A stretch of 64,000 nucleotides of DNA from NCBI RefSeq assembly GCF_007004725.1, contig NZ_ML660163.1, positions 452,915 to 516,914 of the forward strand, given 5' to 3'. The translations under genes were made by a program, and so were the position numbers. The notes beneath the pieces are model-generated. The model was not told the origin of the DNA. It ran no database searches and worked only from the letters and a program-made list of their open reading frames with translations. This DNA is from Aliikangiella coralliicola. Its GTDB lineage: Bacteria; Pseudomonadota; Gammaproteobacteria; Enterobacterales; Kangiellaceae. Below, piece after piece: positions 29,606 through 38,647 of this stretch (its first letter is position 1; each line of letters starts with the position of its first letter).

Positions 29606-30832
29606 TCAAGTGGCTTTTTTAAATATCAGCGAAGTATTGATGCCGCCAAAAGCAAAATTATTACTCATAACATACTCGCAGTCTAACACTCGATCACTTT
29701 CTGTGATGTAATCAAGTTCGCCGCATTCCGGGTCCACCTCGTCTAAATTAGCTGTCGGCGCAAACCAGCCACTATTCATCATTTCGATCGTCAACCAGGC
29801 TTCAAGTGAACCACATGCGCCCAGTGTATGACCAAAATAGCTTTTCAGAGAACTGATGGGAACATTGCGACCAAATACCGAGCGAGTAGCATTTGACTCA
29901 GCAACATCGCCACGATCCGTCGCCGTGCCATGGGCACTGACATAACCAATTCTAGCCGCCTCTACCTGCGCATCTTGAAGCGCTAACTGCATTGCGGTGG
30001 CCATAGTTTCCTGTTTGGGTTGGGTAACATGTGCGCCATCGGAATTACATCCAAAGCCAACCACTTCAGCGAGAATATTGGCGCCACGCTGCTTAGCATG
30101 GTCATAATTTTCTAAAATTAGCGTACCGGCTCCTTCGCCTATCACTAAGCCGTCGCGGTTTTTATCAAAGGGTTTTGGTGAAAGTTGCGGTGAACTATTT
30201 TGAGTAGAAGTTGCAAACAAAGAGTCAAACACCGCAGCCTGGGTAATGTTTAACTCTTCAGCGCCACCGGCAATCATTACTTGTTGCTTTCCATATTTTA
30301 TCGCTTCATAAGCGTAACCAATTCCTTGACTGCCAGAAGTGCAAGCGCTGCTAGTGGGAATAATTCGACCTTTACACCCAAAAAAAACGCCCATATTTAC
30401 TGGTGCAGTATGACTCATCATTTCAACATACGAAGTGGATGTAAAGCCTGTCATGGAGCCAGTGTTAAGCATATTAGAAAAAACAGTGATCGGCGCCATA
30501 CTGCCAGAAGAAGAACCATAAGCAATACCGGTTCTGCCGTCTGTTAGTATTTCTGAAGTAAGCAAGCCTGCCTGCTCCAATGCGGTTTGAGTTGCACACG
30601 TCGCCAACAGCGAAACACGCCCCATACTGCGGACCTTCTTGCGAGGAAATTTTGGAAAAACGTAATTTTCAATGGGTGCGGCAAGCCGGGTTCGAAGGTC
30701 ATCACTACAATCCCATTCAGTCATGTAGCGTACGGCATTTTTCTTCGACTCTAGTTGAGGACGGATTTTCTCCCAGGTATCACCAAAAGCAGTAATTCCA
30801 CTCATCCCGGTAACGACAACACGGTGACTCAT
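29606..30832 (-). CDS. apeR: Beta-ketoacyl-ACP synthase of the aryl polyene cluster
   Basis: Thiolase-fold condensing enzyme (FabF type), 408 residues, one of two full-length ketosynthases in the locus. The Cys-His-His triad is intact: SSACTSGSQG, SAHGTATDRGD and FGHTLGACGS. The order ketosynthase-dehydratase-ketoreductase-ketosynthase matches apeO-P-Q-R of the E. coli/Xenorhabdus clusters, which is the basis for the symbol. The ATG at 30830-30832 overlaps the apeQ stop as TGATG. In described APE systems this enzyme is accessory to the main elongating pair. It is the last gene of the operon. Confidence 0.88.
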   Translation of the reverse strand: MSHRVVVTGMSGITAFGDTWEKIRPQLESKKNAVRYMTEWDCSDDLRTRLAAPIENYVFPKFPRKKVRSMGRVSLLATCATQTALEQAGLLTSEILTDGRTGIAYGSSSGSMAPITVFSNMLNTGSMTGFTSTSYVEMMSHTAPVNMGVFFGCKGRIIPTSSACTSGSQGIGYAYEAIKYGKQQVMIAGGAEELNITQAAVFDSLFATSTQNSSPQLSPKPFDKNRDGLVIGEGAGTLILENYDHAKQRGANILAEVVGFGCNSDGAHVTQPKQETMATAMQLALQDAQVEAARIGYVSAHGTATDRGDVAESNATRSVFGRNVPISSLKSYFGHTLGACGSLEAWLTIEMMNSGWFAPTANLDEVDPECGELDYITESDRVLDCEYVMSNNFAFGGINTSLIFKKAT

Positions 30833-31557
30833 CAAGCCATTCCTCCATTGACTGAAATCACCTGACGAGTTAAATAAGCTGCTCCATCTGAAAATAGATA
30901 GCTAACCAAACTGGCAACTTCTTTAGCCTCGCCTAACCTTTTAGCCGGAATCATTTTCATTGCTTCACTGACTAGTTCGTCAGACAACATCTCAGTATTA
31001 ATTAAACCGGGAGCGACACAGTTGACTGTAATCTTTCTTTTTGCAAGCTCAACGGCAAGCGCCTTAGTTGCACCAATTAAACCTGCTTTTGACGCGCTAT
31101 AATTGACCTGACCGCGATTTCCCACGACGCCAGATACCGATGACATGGCAACAATTCGCCCCCCTTTTCGAGCTTGAATCATCGGCATTACAGCTGGATG
31201 AACCACATTATAAAAACCGTCCAGATTAGTGTGGATAACCTGGTCCCAATCTTCCCCGGTTATTGAAGGAAAGGCATTATCTCGAGTGATCCCCGCATTA
31301 CAAACAATGCCATAGTATGCGCCTTTCTCTTTAACATCTTCAGTAATAACCGTCGAAACTTGTTCTCTGTCAGCAATATCAAATTGTAATAAATAACTAT
31401 CGCTGCCAAGGGCTTTAAGCGCTTCGATAACCGATTGAGCACTATCGACGCCAGAACGGCAATTAACAACAACGTCAAATCCATCCTTAGCTAAGGATAG
31501 TGCGACCTCTTTTCCAATTCCACGACTGGAACCGGTTACTAAAACTCTTCTTCTCAT
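30832..31557 (-). CDS. apeQ: 3-ketoacyl-ACP reductase of the aryl polyene cluster
   Basis: Short-chain dehydrogenase/reductase (FabG type), 241 residues, that would reduce the beta-keto group after each condensation. TGSSRGIG (NADPH binding), CNAGITRDNAF and the Ser-Tyr-Lys catalytic residues (MSSVSGVVGN...YSASKAG) are complete. The start ATG at 31555-31557 shares its A with the apeP stop (TGATG). It is the only ketoreductase in the cluster, so it must act in every elongation cycle. Confidence 0.92.
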   Translation of the reverse strand: MRRRVLVTGSSRGIGKEVALSLAKDGFDVVVNCRSGVDSAQSVIEALKALGSDSYLLQFDIADREQVSTVITEDVKEKGAYYGIVCNAGITRDNAFPSITGEDWDQVIHTNLDGFYNVVHPAVMPMIQARKGGRIVAMSSVSGVVGNRGQVNYSASKAGLIGATKALAVELAKRKITVNCVAPGLINTEMLSDELVSEAMKMIPAKRLGEAKEVASLVSYLFSDGAAYLTRQVISVNGGMA

Positions 31558-32075
31558 CAATCAGTCTCTAATACTTTTCTCGCATCGTCAGTTTCGAATA
31601 CGTTTAGTTTTGCCCTGGCATAAAATTCATCACCGTGTTTAATGTCGCAATCGAAACTGGCAAGCCCCGAATCATCCATATAAAGCTGAGTGACATTAAT
31701 TTGGTAGGTTTGGTTACCCTCTAAATATTTCTTATCGATATGGTACTTACGGGTGCCGAGTAAAAATCCGAGCTTGATTGGCTGTCCTTTCAATTTTGCT
31801 TTTATACCGGCGAATAAAGCGATAGCCTGAGCCATATACTCTATTCCAACCCATGCAGGTACGCCATTATTACCGACATCAAAAAATTTGCTGTCTTCGT
31901 GCAAATCAATTTCAGCGCTCAAACTCTGCTCGCTATATTTAACAATTCTATCGAGTAATACCATTGGTGGCGAATGAGGAATCAGCTCAGCCACTGTGAA
32001 TTGCTCTATGATCGAACTCGCCTCACCAAAAGACTTACCAGTTGATTGTGATTTTACTGTGTCTAGCTTCACCAT
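31557..32075 (-). CDS. apeP: Hot-dog 3-hydroxyacyl-ACP dehydratase of the aryl polyene cluster
   Basis: FabA/FabZ-like hot-dog protein of 172 residues, family COG4706 by pattern. The catalytic His lies in LIPHSPPMVLLDR and the catalytic Glu in WVGIEYMAQAIAL, the usual pair. It would dehydrate the 3-hydroxyacyl intermediates to build the conjugated double bonds. About 15 residues precede the conserved core. A 95-bp gap separates it from apeO, the largest gap inside the operon, and it is coupled to apeQ. Confidence 0.88.
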   Translation of the reverse strand: MVKLDTVKSQSTGKSFGEASSIIEQFTVAELIPHSPPMVLLDRIVKYSEQSLSAEIDLHEDSKFFDVGNNGVPAWVGIEYMAQAIALFAGIKAKLKGQPIKLGFLLGTRKYHIDKKYLEGNQTYQINVTQLYMDDSGLASFDCDIKHGDEFYARAKLNVFETDDARKVLETD

Positions 32076-32170
32076 TGTTTATCGATACTCATAATGACTA
32101 ACATCTATAAACGACTCTCTTCTCGCAAGCATTCTAAATTCAAACCGTTCACCTGCCCACTCTGTCAATT

Positions 32171-33418
32171 TTAATCTCCGTCAACGCCCAATATGACGCT
32201 TACATTATTTCCACCAAATGCAAAAGAATTGCTCATAGTTTTAGACAAAGGACCAGAACTCGAACTCGTTTGACAAAGCGTAATTTTACTTAATTTGGGG
32301 TCGTTATGGCCATCATAAATGTGCGGAGCCAGCACTTCTTGTTCTCTATTGTTAAGTAACAACCAGCAAATACCGGCTTCAGTAGCACCGGCAGCACCTA
32401 AAGTATGGCCAGTTAAAGGTTTGGTCGAGCTCGTTTGCACGCGACCGCCAAAGATTTCGAAAACGGCTTTACTCTCCATCTCATCGTTTAATTTAGTGCC
32501 AGTTCCATGGAGATTAATATAGTCTATATCAGCAGCTTCTATTGTCGCATCAGATAATGCATTTCGCATAGCTTCAATGGCTCCCAGGCCTTCCGGATCA
32601 GGGGCCGACATATGGTGAGCATCCGATGACTCTCCGACCCCAAGTAGCCTGACGTTGCTAAGCCTGTTAGTTGCATCTCCTTTTTCACTCGCTTCTAGTG
32701 TTATAACCTCTTTTGTCATTACGAAAATAGCCGCCGCCTCACCAATATTAATGCCATCTCGATTGGCGCTAAAAGGATTCGTTAAGCTATCAGCGGTTGC
32801 TTCTAATGCGGAAAAACCGCCAAGTGTCATTTCACATAATGAGTCGGCTCCACCGACAATCACGGCGTCACATATCCCGAGCTCAATCAACCCTCGGGCA
32901 GAAGCAAATACTTTACCGCTCGATGAGCAGGCTGTAGAAATGACATATGCAGGACCTGAAATTCTCAAATATCTGGCCAAAAACTCAGAAACCGTGCCTA
33001 TCTCTTGTTGCTGATAATCAAACTGCTCGGGAAACTTGCCTTCCCTGTTTTTATGGGCAACAGCCACTTCCGATTCCGCAACGCCGGATGTACTGGTTCC
33101 CATAACAACTGCGACACGCTCGGAACCGTATTTTGCCACAACTTTCTCAATAACTGGCTTAATCTGCTCGATTGCAGCCAACGCAAGCCTGTTATTTCGA
33201 CAGTCAAGCTTGCTCAGTTCGGGTGGCACTTCAGGCAGTGCTTGTTGCACTTGACCAACATAATAGTTTTTGTTGCTTAACGGAGACACTATTCTGCCCA
33301 TACCCGGAGAGTCGGCTGAAATTAGATGCTCAAAAACAGCTTCTTTACCACTTCCCAGAGCATTTACAATTCCCAAGTCTGCCAAATAATAAGTATTTTC
33401 AGTCATCGTTTTGCTCAC
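32171..33418 (-). CDS. apeO: Beta-ketoacyl-ACP synthase (main elongating ketosynthase) of the aryl polyene cluster
   Basis: Second full-length ketosynthase, 415 residues. The catalytic residues are in STACSSSGKV (Cys), LHGTGTKLND (His) and LTGHTLGAAG (His). In characterised APE systems ApeO pairs with the truncated ApeC as a ketosynthase/chain-length-factor-like heterodimer; an ApeC homologue is encoded at the front of this operon. A GTG at 33416-33418, 3 bp after the preceding gene, gives the longest product. An ATG four codons later is equally plausible. Confidence 0.88.
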   Translation of the reverse strand: MSKTMTENTYYLADLGIVNALGSGKEAVFEHLISADSPGMGRIVSPLSNKNYYVGQVQQALPEVPPELSKLDCRNNRLALAAIEQIKPVIEKVVAKYGSERVAVVMGTSTSGVAESEVAVAHKNREGKFPEQFDYQQQEIGTVSEFLARYLRISGPAYVISTACSSSGKVFASARGLIELGICDAVIVGGADSLCEMTLGGFSALEATADSLTNPFSANRDGINIGEAAAIFVMTKEVITLEASEKGDATNRLSNVRLLGVGESSDAHHMSAPDPEGLGAIEAMRNALSDATIEAADIDYINLHGTGTKLNDEMESKAVFEIFGGRVQTSSTKPLTGHTLGAAGATEAGICWLLLNNREQEVLAPHIYDGHNDPKLSKITLCQTSSSSGPLSKTMSNSFAFGGNNVSVILGVDGD

Positions 33419-33421
33419 TCA

Positions 33422-34024
33422 TCAAAATTCTTCTATCGCTAGCGGTGAAATCTTCAATCCATAACCACGTAAGTGATGTTTGAACTCTAGCTGATGCTTA
33501 TAACTTGGCGTTCCGCGGTAGCTTATACTGATAATTTCTTCGCCATCCTTCATAAACCGACGCCGATTTCCTTCATTTGAATTCAGTAATTCGCATTGTC
33601 CAGATTTAAAACAATCAGAATGCTGTTTTAAGTGCTCGCGTAAGATCTTGTCCGGCCATAATGATAATTGAATGTCAGCAATGAGGTAACCAGGTTTAAT
33701 TTTTTCAATAACTTTGCTGATACCTTCACTGGTAATTTTTTCACCATCAAACTCAATGGTAAATAAGCGAGTGCCACTCGCCAACAATCCTACCACGACC
33801 ATTTTTTTCGAAGTGATTTCCGCTTGAAATAAAAGTTCATGTTGGTTGTTGTCGAAACTGATTTCTGCAGCTTGAGTAAGCGCTAACTGTTTACCCAAAC
33901 TGGCAGGCGTTAACAATGAAAAAGGAACTCCAGCGCTGATATCGATTGACTTGTCAGCGAGCTTGCGACTAACGCAACTACACAAACAAGTGATTGCTAT
34001 AATTAAGATAATTAACTTTTGCAT
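33422..34024 (-). CDS. DUF3261-type lipoprotein of the aryl polyene cluster
   Basis: Predicted lipoprotein of 200 residues with lipobox LCSC (Cys17). The mature domain, with FQAEITSKKMVVVGLLASGTRLFTIEFDG and YLIADIQLSLWPD, matches the DUF3261 lipoproteins commonly found in APE clusters. Its start overlaps the flavoprotein gene by 13 bp. It is probably an outer-membrane partner in pigment transport or anchoring; this is inferred from context only. Confidence 0.8.
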   Translation of the reverse strand: MQKLIILIIAITCLCSCVSRKLADKSIDISAGVPFSLLTPASLGKQLALTQAAEISFDNNQHELLFQAEITSKKMVVVGLLASGTRLFTIEFDGEKITSEGISKVIEKIKPGYLIADIQLSLWPDKILREHLKQHSDCFKSGQCELLNSNEGNRRRFMKDGEEIISISYRGTPSYKHQLEFKHHLRGYGLKISPLAIEEF

Positions 34025-35250
34025 ATTTCGGCCAAAACATTCAATCTTCGTTCCGGTTGTGCGACATAAGGGTTATTCTCATCCCACGCATATCCCGCTA
34101 AAATCGCACATATCATTTTTCTAACCTGCTGCGATGAATCCTGATAAAAAATAATGTCTTGAAGTCTTCCATCATACCAGGCATTAACAAACGCACGAAA
34201 AGTGTTAACACCTTTCAACAAACTATCGGAATAATCTTTTTGCCAACAAACTGTTTCACCTCGCTTCTCCTTAATTAAAAGCGACGTGGCCAGTTCTGCG
34301 GATTTAAATGCGATTGTTACGCCAGATGAAAAAACCGGATCTAAAAACTCTCCGGCATTCCCTAGCAAAGCAAAATTATTACCAAATAGAGACTTAACAT
34401 TTGCAGAGTAACCTTTAATTTGTTGCACTTCCGTGATGATTTCAGCCCTTTGTAATAACTTAGCTAAGTCTGGTTCAGCGGCAACAGCGCTGAGTAATTT
34501 ATCTCTCGGCTCTCCTGATAGTTCGGCAAAAAATTCAGGTTTACCAACCACGCCCAATGAACAGGTACCATCGGAAAATGGTATCAACCAATACCAAACA
34601 TCATTGTCCTGAGGATGTACGCTAATTAGTATTTTGTTCCGGTCATAGTCACCATCAGAAATCCCATCGCGAATATGACAAAAAATAGATTGCCTTTGAG
34701 GTAAATCAGATGGGTACTCCAAATCAAGCAAACGAGGTAAAACTCGGCCAAAACCGCTTGCATCTAAAACAAAACCAGCTTTAACCTCATAAGCCTCTCC
34801 TTGAGAGTCCTTAACAACAACCTCACTATAATCATCTTTCTCTTCAATTGAACAAACTTCGTGTTGGTAACGAATTTCCACTCCTAACTCTTCTGCCCTG
34901 TCAGCAAGTCTCTTGTCAAAGTCTGCTCGCTTTACTTGATAAGTAGTACCAGGCCCTTCAGAGTATTTCTGATTAAAATTGAATTCACTATAAACACCAT
35001 TTTTTCTAAATGCTGCCCCATCTTTAAATTGATACCTGGCCTCGTCTACCACCTCTCGCATATCGGCTTTTTCTAAAAACGACATAAGCTGAGGTAATAA
35101 ACTCTCCCCAATCGAAAAGCGAGGGAATTTTTGTTTTTCTAATACTAAAACATTAATTTTGTTTTGTTTTAGTAATGCTGAAGCCAAGCTCCCCGCTGGT
35201 CCAGCGCCTATTACTAAGACATCGACAGTTTCTTTTTTTAATTGTGTCAC
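34012..35250 (-). CDS. FAD-dependent oxidoreductase, halogenase-like
   Basis: Flavoprotein of 412 residues with an N-terminal Rossmann motif VIGAGPAGSLAS (residues 13-24) and a GESLLPQ segment. It carries W219-Y-W-L-I-P224, an exact WxWxIP signature of flavin-dependent halogenases. FDPVFSSGV-type residues (FLDPVFSSGVTIAF near 320) and K76 in FKDGAAF, where phenolic halogenases have their catalytic Lys, are also present. Such proteins are common in APE and xanthomonadin loci, and related oxidoreductases that do not halogenate share parts of these motifs. A role in halogenating or oxidising the aryl head is therefore only likely. The GTG start overlaps the preceding stop as TAGTG. Confidence 0.82.
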   Translation of the reverse strand: MTQLKKETVDVLVIGAGPAGSLASALLKQNKINVLVLEKQKFPRFSIGESLLPQLMSFLEKADMREVVDEARYQFKDGAAFRKNGVYSEFNFNQKYSEGPGTTYQVKRADFDKRLADRAEELGVEIRYQHEVCSIEEKDDYSEVVVKDSQGEAYEVKAGFVLDASGFGRVLPRLLDLEYPSDLPQRQSIFCHIRDGISDGDYDRNKILISVHPQDNDVWYWLIPFSDGTCSLGVVGKPEFFAELSGEPRDKLLSAVAAEPDLAKLLQRAEIITEVQQIKGYSANVKSLFGNNFALLGNAGEFLDPVFSSGVTIAFKSAELATSLLIKEKRGETVCWQKDYSDSLLKGVNTFRAFVNAWYDGRLQDIIFYQDSSQQVRKMICAILAGYAWDENNPYVAQPERRLNVLAEICKS

Positions 35251-37574
35251 TATGTATGTTTTCCGAGTTTAATAACCAAACTTCCTATCACAGGAGATAA
35301 AACCAATGAAGTACCGATACCAAATAGCATCGTCACACCAAAAGCATGAATAGCAGGCGTTTCACTAAGCGCCAATAAGCCAAACGAAAACAAAGTCGTC
35401 ATCGCAGAAAGCACAACGGCTAGTAATGTGTTAGCGCTCGCTTCTCGCGACTCCGCAAAAAATAAGCCATAATCGATCCCAATTCCGATCACCAAAAACA
35501 ACGCTAACGTATTAAATAAACTCAGTGGAATGTTAAACAAAAATAAACCGAGTAACGCACTGGCAATAGCAATGACTGGTGATGATATGATTAGTAGCGC
35601 TTTAACCACAGGATATCGAAAACTAAGTAATGTAAAAATTAAAACTAGCGCAACAAGTAATAACCATGAAGCTCTGGTTTCATATATCTGAAACAACTCA
35701 GAAATTCTTGAAACTTTATCGACGAATACAACATTTGCATCGATATCTTCTAATTTTTCAAGCTGATTAATTCCCTCAATAGAGATTATGGCCGCATACT
35801 GTTGATTGATATCGCCCAACCATAAATACGAGAGAGATTTTCCAAGGGGAGAACTTAACCAGTTTTCTGAAGAGATAATCTGACTTTTTGTTTCAGCAAA
35901 GTCGCGACGAAATTTATCAATGTCCTTCTCTTCAATTATTCCAGTGTTCGCAAGATTTATTAGCGCATCCGATTGATATAACCGTTGATAAAGCTGATAT
36001 ACTTGCTGCTGACGGCGAAGGCTGGGTAGCCATTGAGAAATGCTCTGGTAACCTTCGATGACTCCAGATTCAACTAATCTATCAAGTGCAGGAACCGCGT
36101 TTTCCAGACTCTCCAACATTTCTTCGAGCGTTTTTCCCTTGACCAGATAAAACTGGTTTGCAGCTGGCGTCAGCAGAATCGATTGAATCGCTTGTTGCTG
36201 TTGTGTCAATTCAACGCTACTATTTTGAAATTGACGAATATCGCTGCTTTCTTGAGGACTAGAATAAAAAGTAACTAGTGCGACTGCCGGAATGAGTAGT
36301 GTCATTAGCCAAATTCGCTTTGTCACCCCACTCTGTGCAAAGTTAATAATTTTATCGCAAACCAGAAGAACATGCCCTTGAATACGGCTTTTTAATGGTA
36401 TTGATGGCAGTAGTAAAACAACCGTAAGATAAGCAGCGACTAGTCCACTGATGCAGAATGTAGCCATTTGCTGTAATCCAGGAAACGGTGTGGTTAATAG
36501 CGAAAGATAGCCAATGACACTAGAGATCAAACCCAGGGTAATTGCAGGAAATACCTTGCTTAATCGACTGCGAGTCTCCGAACCTTGTTCAACAGAAAAA
36601 TAGTGAAAGGAATAATCAACAGCTACACCAATTAAACTTGCACCAAATACAATTGTCAGTAAATGAACTGACCCAAAAAGATAGTGAACAGTCACAAATC
36701 CACTACAGACACCAACAAAAATCGTGGTAGTCACCAACAATAACGGCTTGATACTCAAAAAAGCTAAACTGACTAAAGCGATTACGAGTATCAATGATCC
36801 CACACCAATTGTAGAAACTTCATTACGCGCTGTTTCCTGCGCATGTGACGCAAAAAACACTGCCCCAGTCCGCAGCAGCTTCGTACCAACTGAAGCATTA
36901 TGCCAATCAGATTCAACTTCACCTATAGCACTTAAGACCTTTTGCTGTACCTCCGGCGAAAATGCGCTTCGCTTTAAAGTTGCAGTGACTAAAACATAAT
37001 AAACATCATTCACTTTGGCAATTAAAAAACCTTCGTCAAGCCGCAGGTTTCGTTCACTATTGCTTATAGAAGATGTGAACCGATAAGACAAAAGAAATGG
37101 ATCTTTAGGAATTAGTTCTGCCAGGCTGCCGGACAAAGGCGAATAGAGTTGTTGAATGACTCGGTCAGAAAAGTCATCAAATTTTTTTTCATTCAATAAT
37201 TTTTCGTCGTTTTTCGAAACCAGGCGATGTCTATATAAGTAGCTAAACAACCCTTGTACTTTTTGCTCACTCGACGACATGCCAAAGCTAGCAGACTGAA
37301 TATCGTCAAGCGACTTTATTTTTTCAACAAGTTGCTCAGCTGACTTTTTCGCCTTCACTCGACTCTTATTGGCTACCAAAAACACCAAGCGCTGCATACT
37401 TTGTTGCGAAAATTGTTCAAACGCCTGCTCGCTAAACGGATCCTGCTGAGAAGATGGAAGCAACTTAAGAATATTGCTTTCGATATTGACACCATTCCGA
37501 AATAACGAAGAGGCTAGCGCTACTAGCAACGCCATTCCAACACACCACGCTAACAAGCCAAACTTATTATTCAA
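35250..37574 (-). CDS. RND/MMPL-family exporter of the aryl polyene cluster
   Basis: Inner-membrane transporter of 774 residues, built of two homologous halves. Each half has a TM1-periplasmic domain followed by a five-TM bundle (TMs near residues 7-25 and 255-400, then 420-440 and 640-765). The segments GASLIGVAVDYSFHYFSVEQ and VIGIGIDYGLFFAE carry the Asp residues typical of MMPL proton relays. It probably exports the finished polyene-lipid from the inner membrane together with the LolA-like protein, whose gene it overlaps by 8 bp. Confidence 0.9.
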   Translation of the reverse strand: MNNKFGLLAWCVGMALLVALASSLFRNGVNIESNILKLLPSSQQDPFSEQAFEQFSQQSMQRLVFLVANKSRVKAKKSAEQLVEKIKSLDDIQSASFGMSSSEQKVQGLFSYLYRHRLVSKNDEKLLNEKKFDDFSDRVIQQLYSPLSGSLAELIPKDPFLLSYRFTSSISNSERNLRLDEGFLIAKVNDVYYVLVTATLKRSAFSPEVQQKVLSAIGEVESDWHNASVGTKLLRTGAVFFASHAQETARNEVSTIGVGSLILVIALVSLAFLSIKPLLLVTTTIFVGVCSGFVTVHYLFGSVHLLTIVFGASLIGVAVDYSFHYFSVEQGSETRSRLSKVFPAITLGLISSVIGYLSLLTTPFPGLQQMATFCISGLVAAYLTVVLLLPSIPLKSRIQGHVLLVCDKIINFAQSGVTKRIWLMTLLIPAVALVTFYSSPQESSDIRQFQNSSVELTQQQQAIQSILLTPAANQFYLVKGKTLEEMLESLENAVPALDRLVESGVIEGYQSISQWLPSLRRQQQVYQLYQRLYQSDALINLANTGIIEEKDIDKFRRDFAETKSQIISSENWLSSPLGKSLSYLWLGDINQQYAAIISIEGINQLEKLEDIDANVVFVDKVSRISELFQIYETRASWLLLVALVLIFTLLSFRYPVVKALLIISSPVIAIASALLGLFLFNIPLSLFNTLALFLVIGIGIDYGLFFAESREASANTLLAVVLSAMTTLFSFGLLALSETPAIHAFGVTMLFGIGTSLVLSPVIGSLVIKLGKHT

Positions 37575-38217
37575 GACGACTCTCTTTTGAATGTTTTTTA
37601 TCGAGGCGACTTACTTCGAGGTATTTTTCTAAAACCTGTGGAGCTTGCTCTTTTAGCGCGGTCAATCGAATTTTAGTCAGATCTCCCCGGCTTTCTTCAA
37701 ATAAAATACTTTCTATATGCACTTGGCCGGTGAGTTCAATTGTTTTAAGTAATTTAGAAAACTCATTTTTAATTGGCGACAGTTTAATACTCCACCCCAT
37801 CTCATTACATTGCTTTGTGATCGTAAAATGCGATTTCAATGATTCGAGATTACCGCTTAATAAATTAAAAAACAACGTAGAAATTTCGTTAGCAATTGCA
37901 TTCGGTGGTATTTCAACAGGCAAATCGTTTTTATCAAACTGGTACATTTCTCCTGCGCCAATCACCATTGTCGATTTAAGTGGCGACGAAACTTGCCAAA
38001 TCAATTTGTTACTCGGACTCAGCCATATTTTCCCGCGTGAAATAAGCGGTCGTGATAGCGCCTTAATCTCTTTTGTTTGAATAAAATCTGAATGCAGCTC
38101 GCTCTTAGCAATTTTCTGGCTAATTTGTTTAATTTGACAAGTCGATGCGCTCGCCCCAATAACAGCATTCGCCCCAAATAAAAAACTCAGTATCAATAAT
38201 GAGTTAACAATTTTCAT
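37567..38217 (-). CDS. LolA-like periplasmic carrier of the aryl polyene cluster
   Basis: Secreted protein of 216 residues with a signal peptide (about residues 1-24, cleaved near GASAS). The outer-membrane lipoprotein carrier fold is recognised from DFIQTKEIKALSRPLISRGK and IWLSPSNKLIWQVSSPLKST, a pattern typical of LolA. Its position between a thioesterase and the MMPL exporter suggests it carries the polyene-lipid through the periplasm rather than lipoproteins. It overlaps the thioesterase gene by 14 bp. Confidence 0.85.
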   Translation of the reverse strand: MKIVNSLLILSFLFGANAVIGASASTCQIKQISQKIAKSELHSDFIQTKEIKALSRPLISRGKIWLSPSNKLIWQVSSPLKSTMVIGAGEMYQFDKNDLPVEIPPNAIANEISTLFFNLLSGNLESLKSHFTITKQCNEMGWSIKLSPIKNEFSKLLKTIELTGQVHIESILFEESRGDLTKIRLTALKEQAPQVLEKYLEVSRLDKKHSKESRLE

Positions 38218-38629
38218 TTTGCACTCCGAGTTTTTTTAACAATATTTCAGGGGACACCAAAAGCATTTCTCGTGTGTTAATATCAACTGCAACCTGAGTT
38301 GTATAACCTCTTGTTAAACGCTTGCCTGTCTCATCACAAAGAATCTGATATTTAATTTTCAAGCGATTTTCAAATTCAACAATCGTTGCTTTACAACGCA
38401 ACTTTTGACCAAAACTGGCAGAATTTACGTATTTTAATCGCATATCGACTATTGGCCACATATATCCAGACTCTTTCATTTCTGGGTATCCATAGTCAAA
38501 CTTTGCAAGTAACGCACAACGAACTCTTTCAAAATATTTTACATAGTTTCCGTGCCACACGACTTCCATCGGATCGAGATCGTAAAAAGGTACCTCAATG
38601 ACTAATTCGGCCGACAGTTCATTTTTCAT
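38204..38629 (-). CDS. Hot-dog acyl thioesterase (YbgC-like) of the aryl polyene cluster
   Basis: 4HBT-family thioesterase, 141 residues. The signature YDLDPMEVVWHGNYVKYFE (about residues 16-34) contains the catalytic Asp. It could release the product or clear misprimed chains from the acyl carrier proteins. The first residues are non-conserved and it lies 18 bp after the ammonia-lyase gene. The exact substrate is not readable from the sequence. Confidence 0.87.
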   Translation of the reverse strand: MKNELSAELVIEVPFYDLDPMEVVWHGNYVKYFERVRCALLAKFDYGYPEMKESGYMWPIVDMRLKYVNSASFGQKLRCKATIVEFENRLKIKYQILCDETGKRLTRGYTTQVAVDINTREMLLVSPEILLKKLGVQNENC

Positions 38630-38647
38630 TATAGTTCCAACTCTAAA

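Noticed and set aside
32655-33014. Open frame of 119 codons on the plus strand inside apeO
   Set aside because: Antisense to an intact ketosynthase with all catalytic motifs; a by-product of its codon use.
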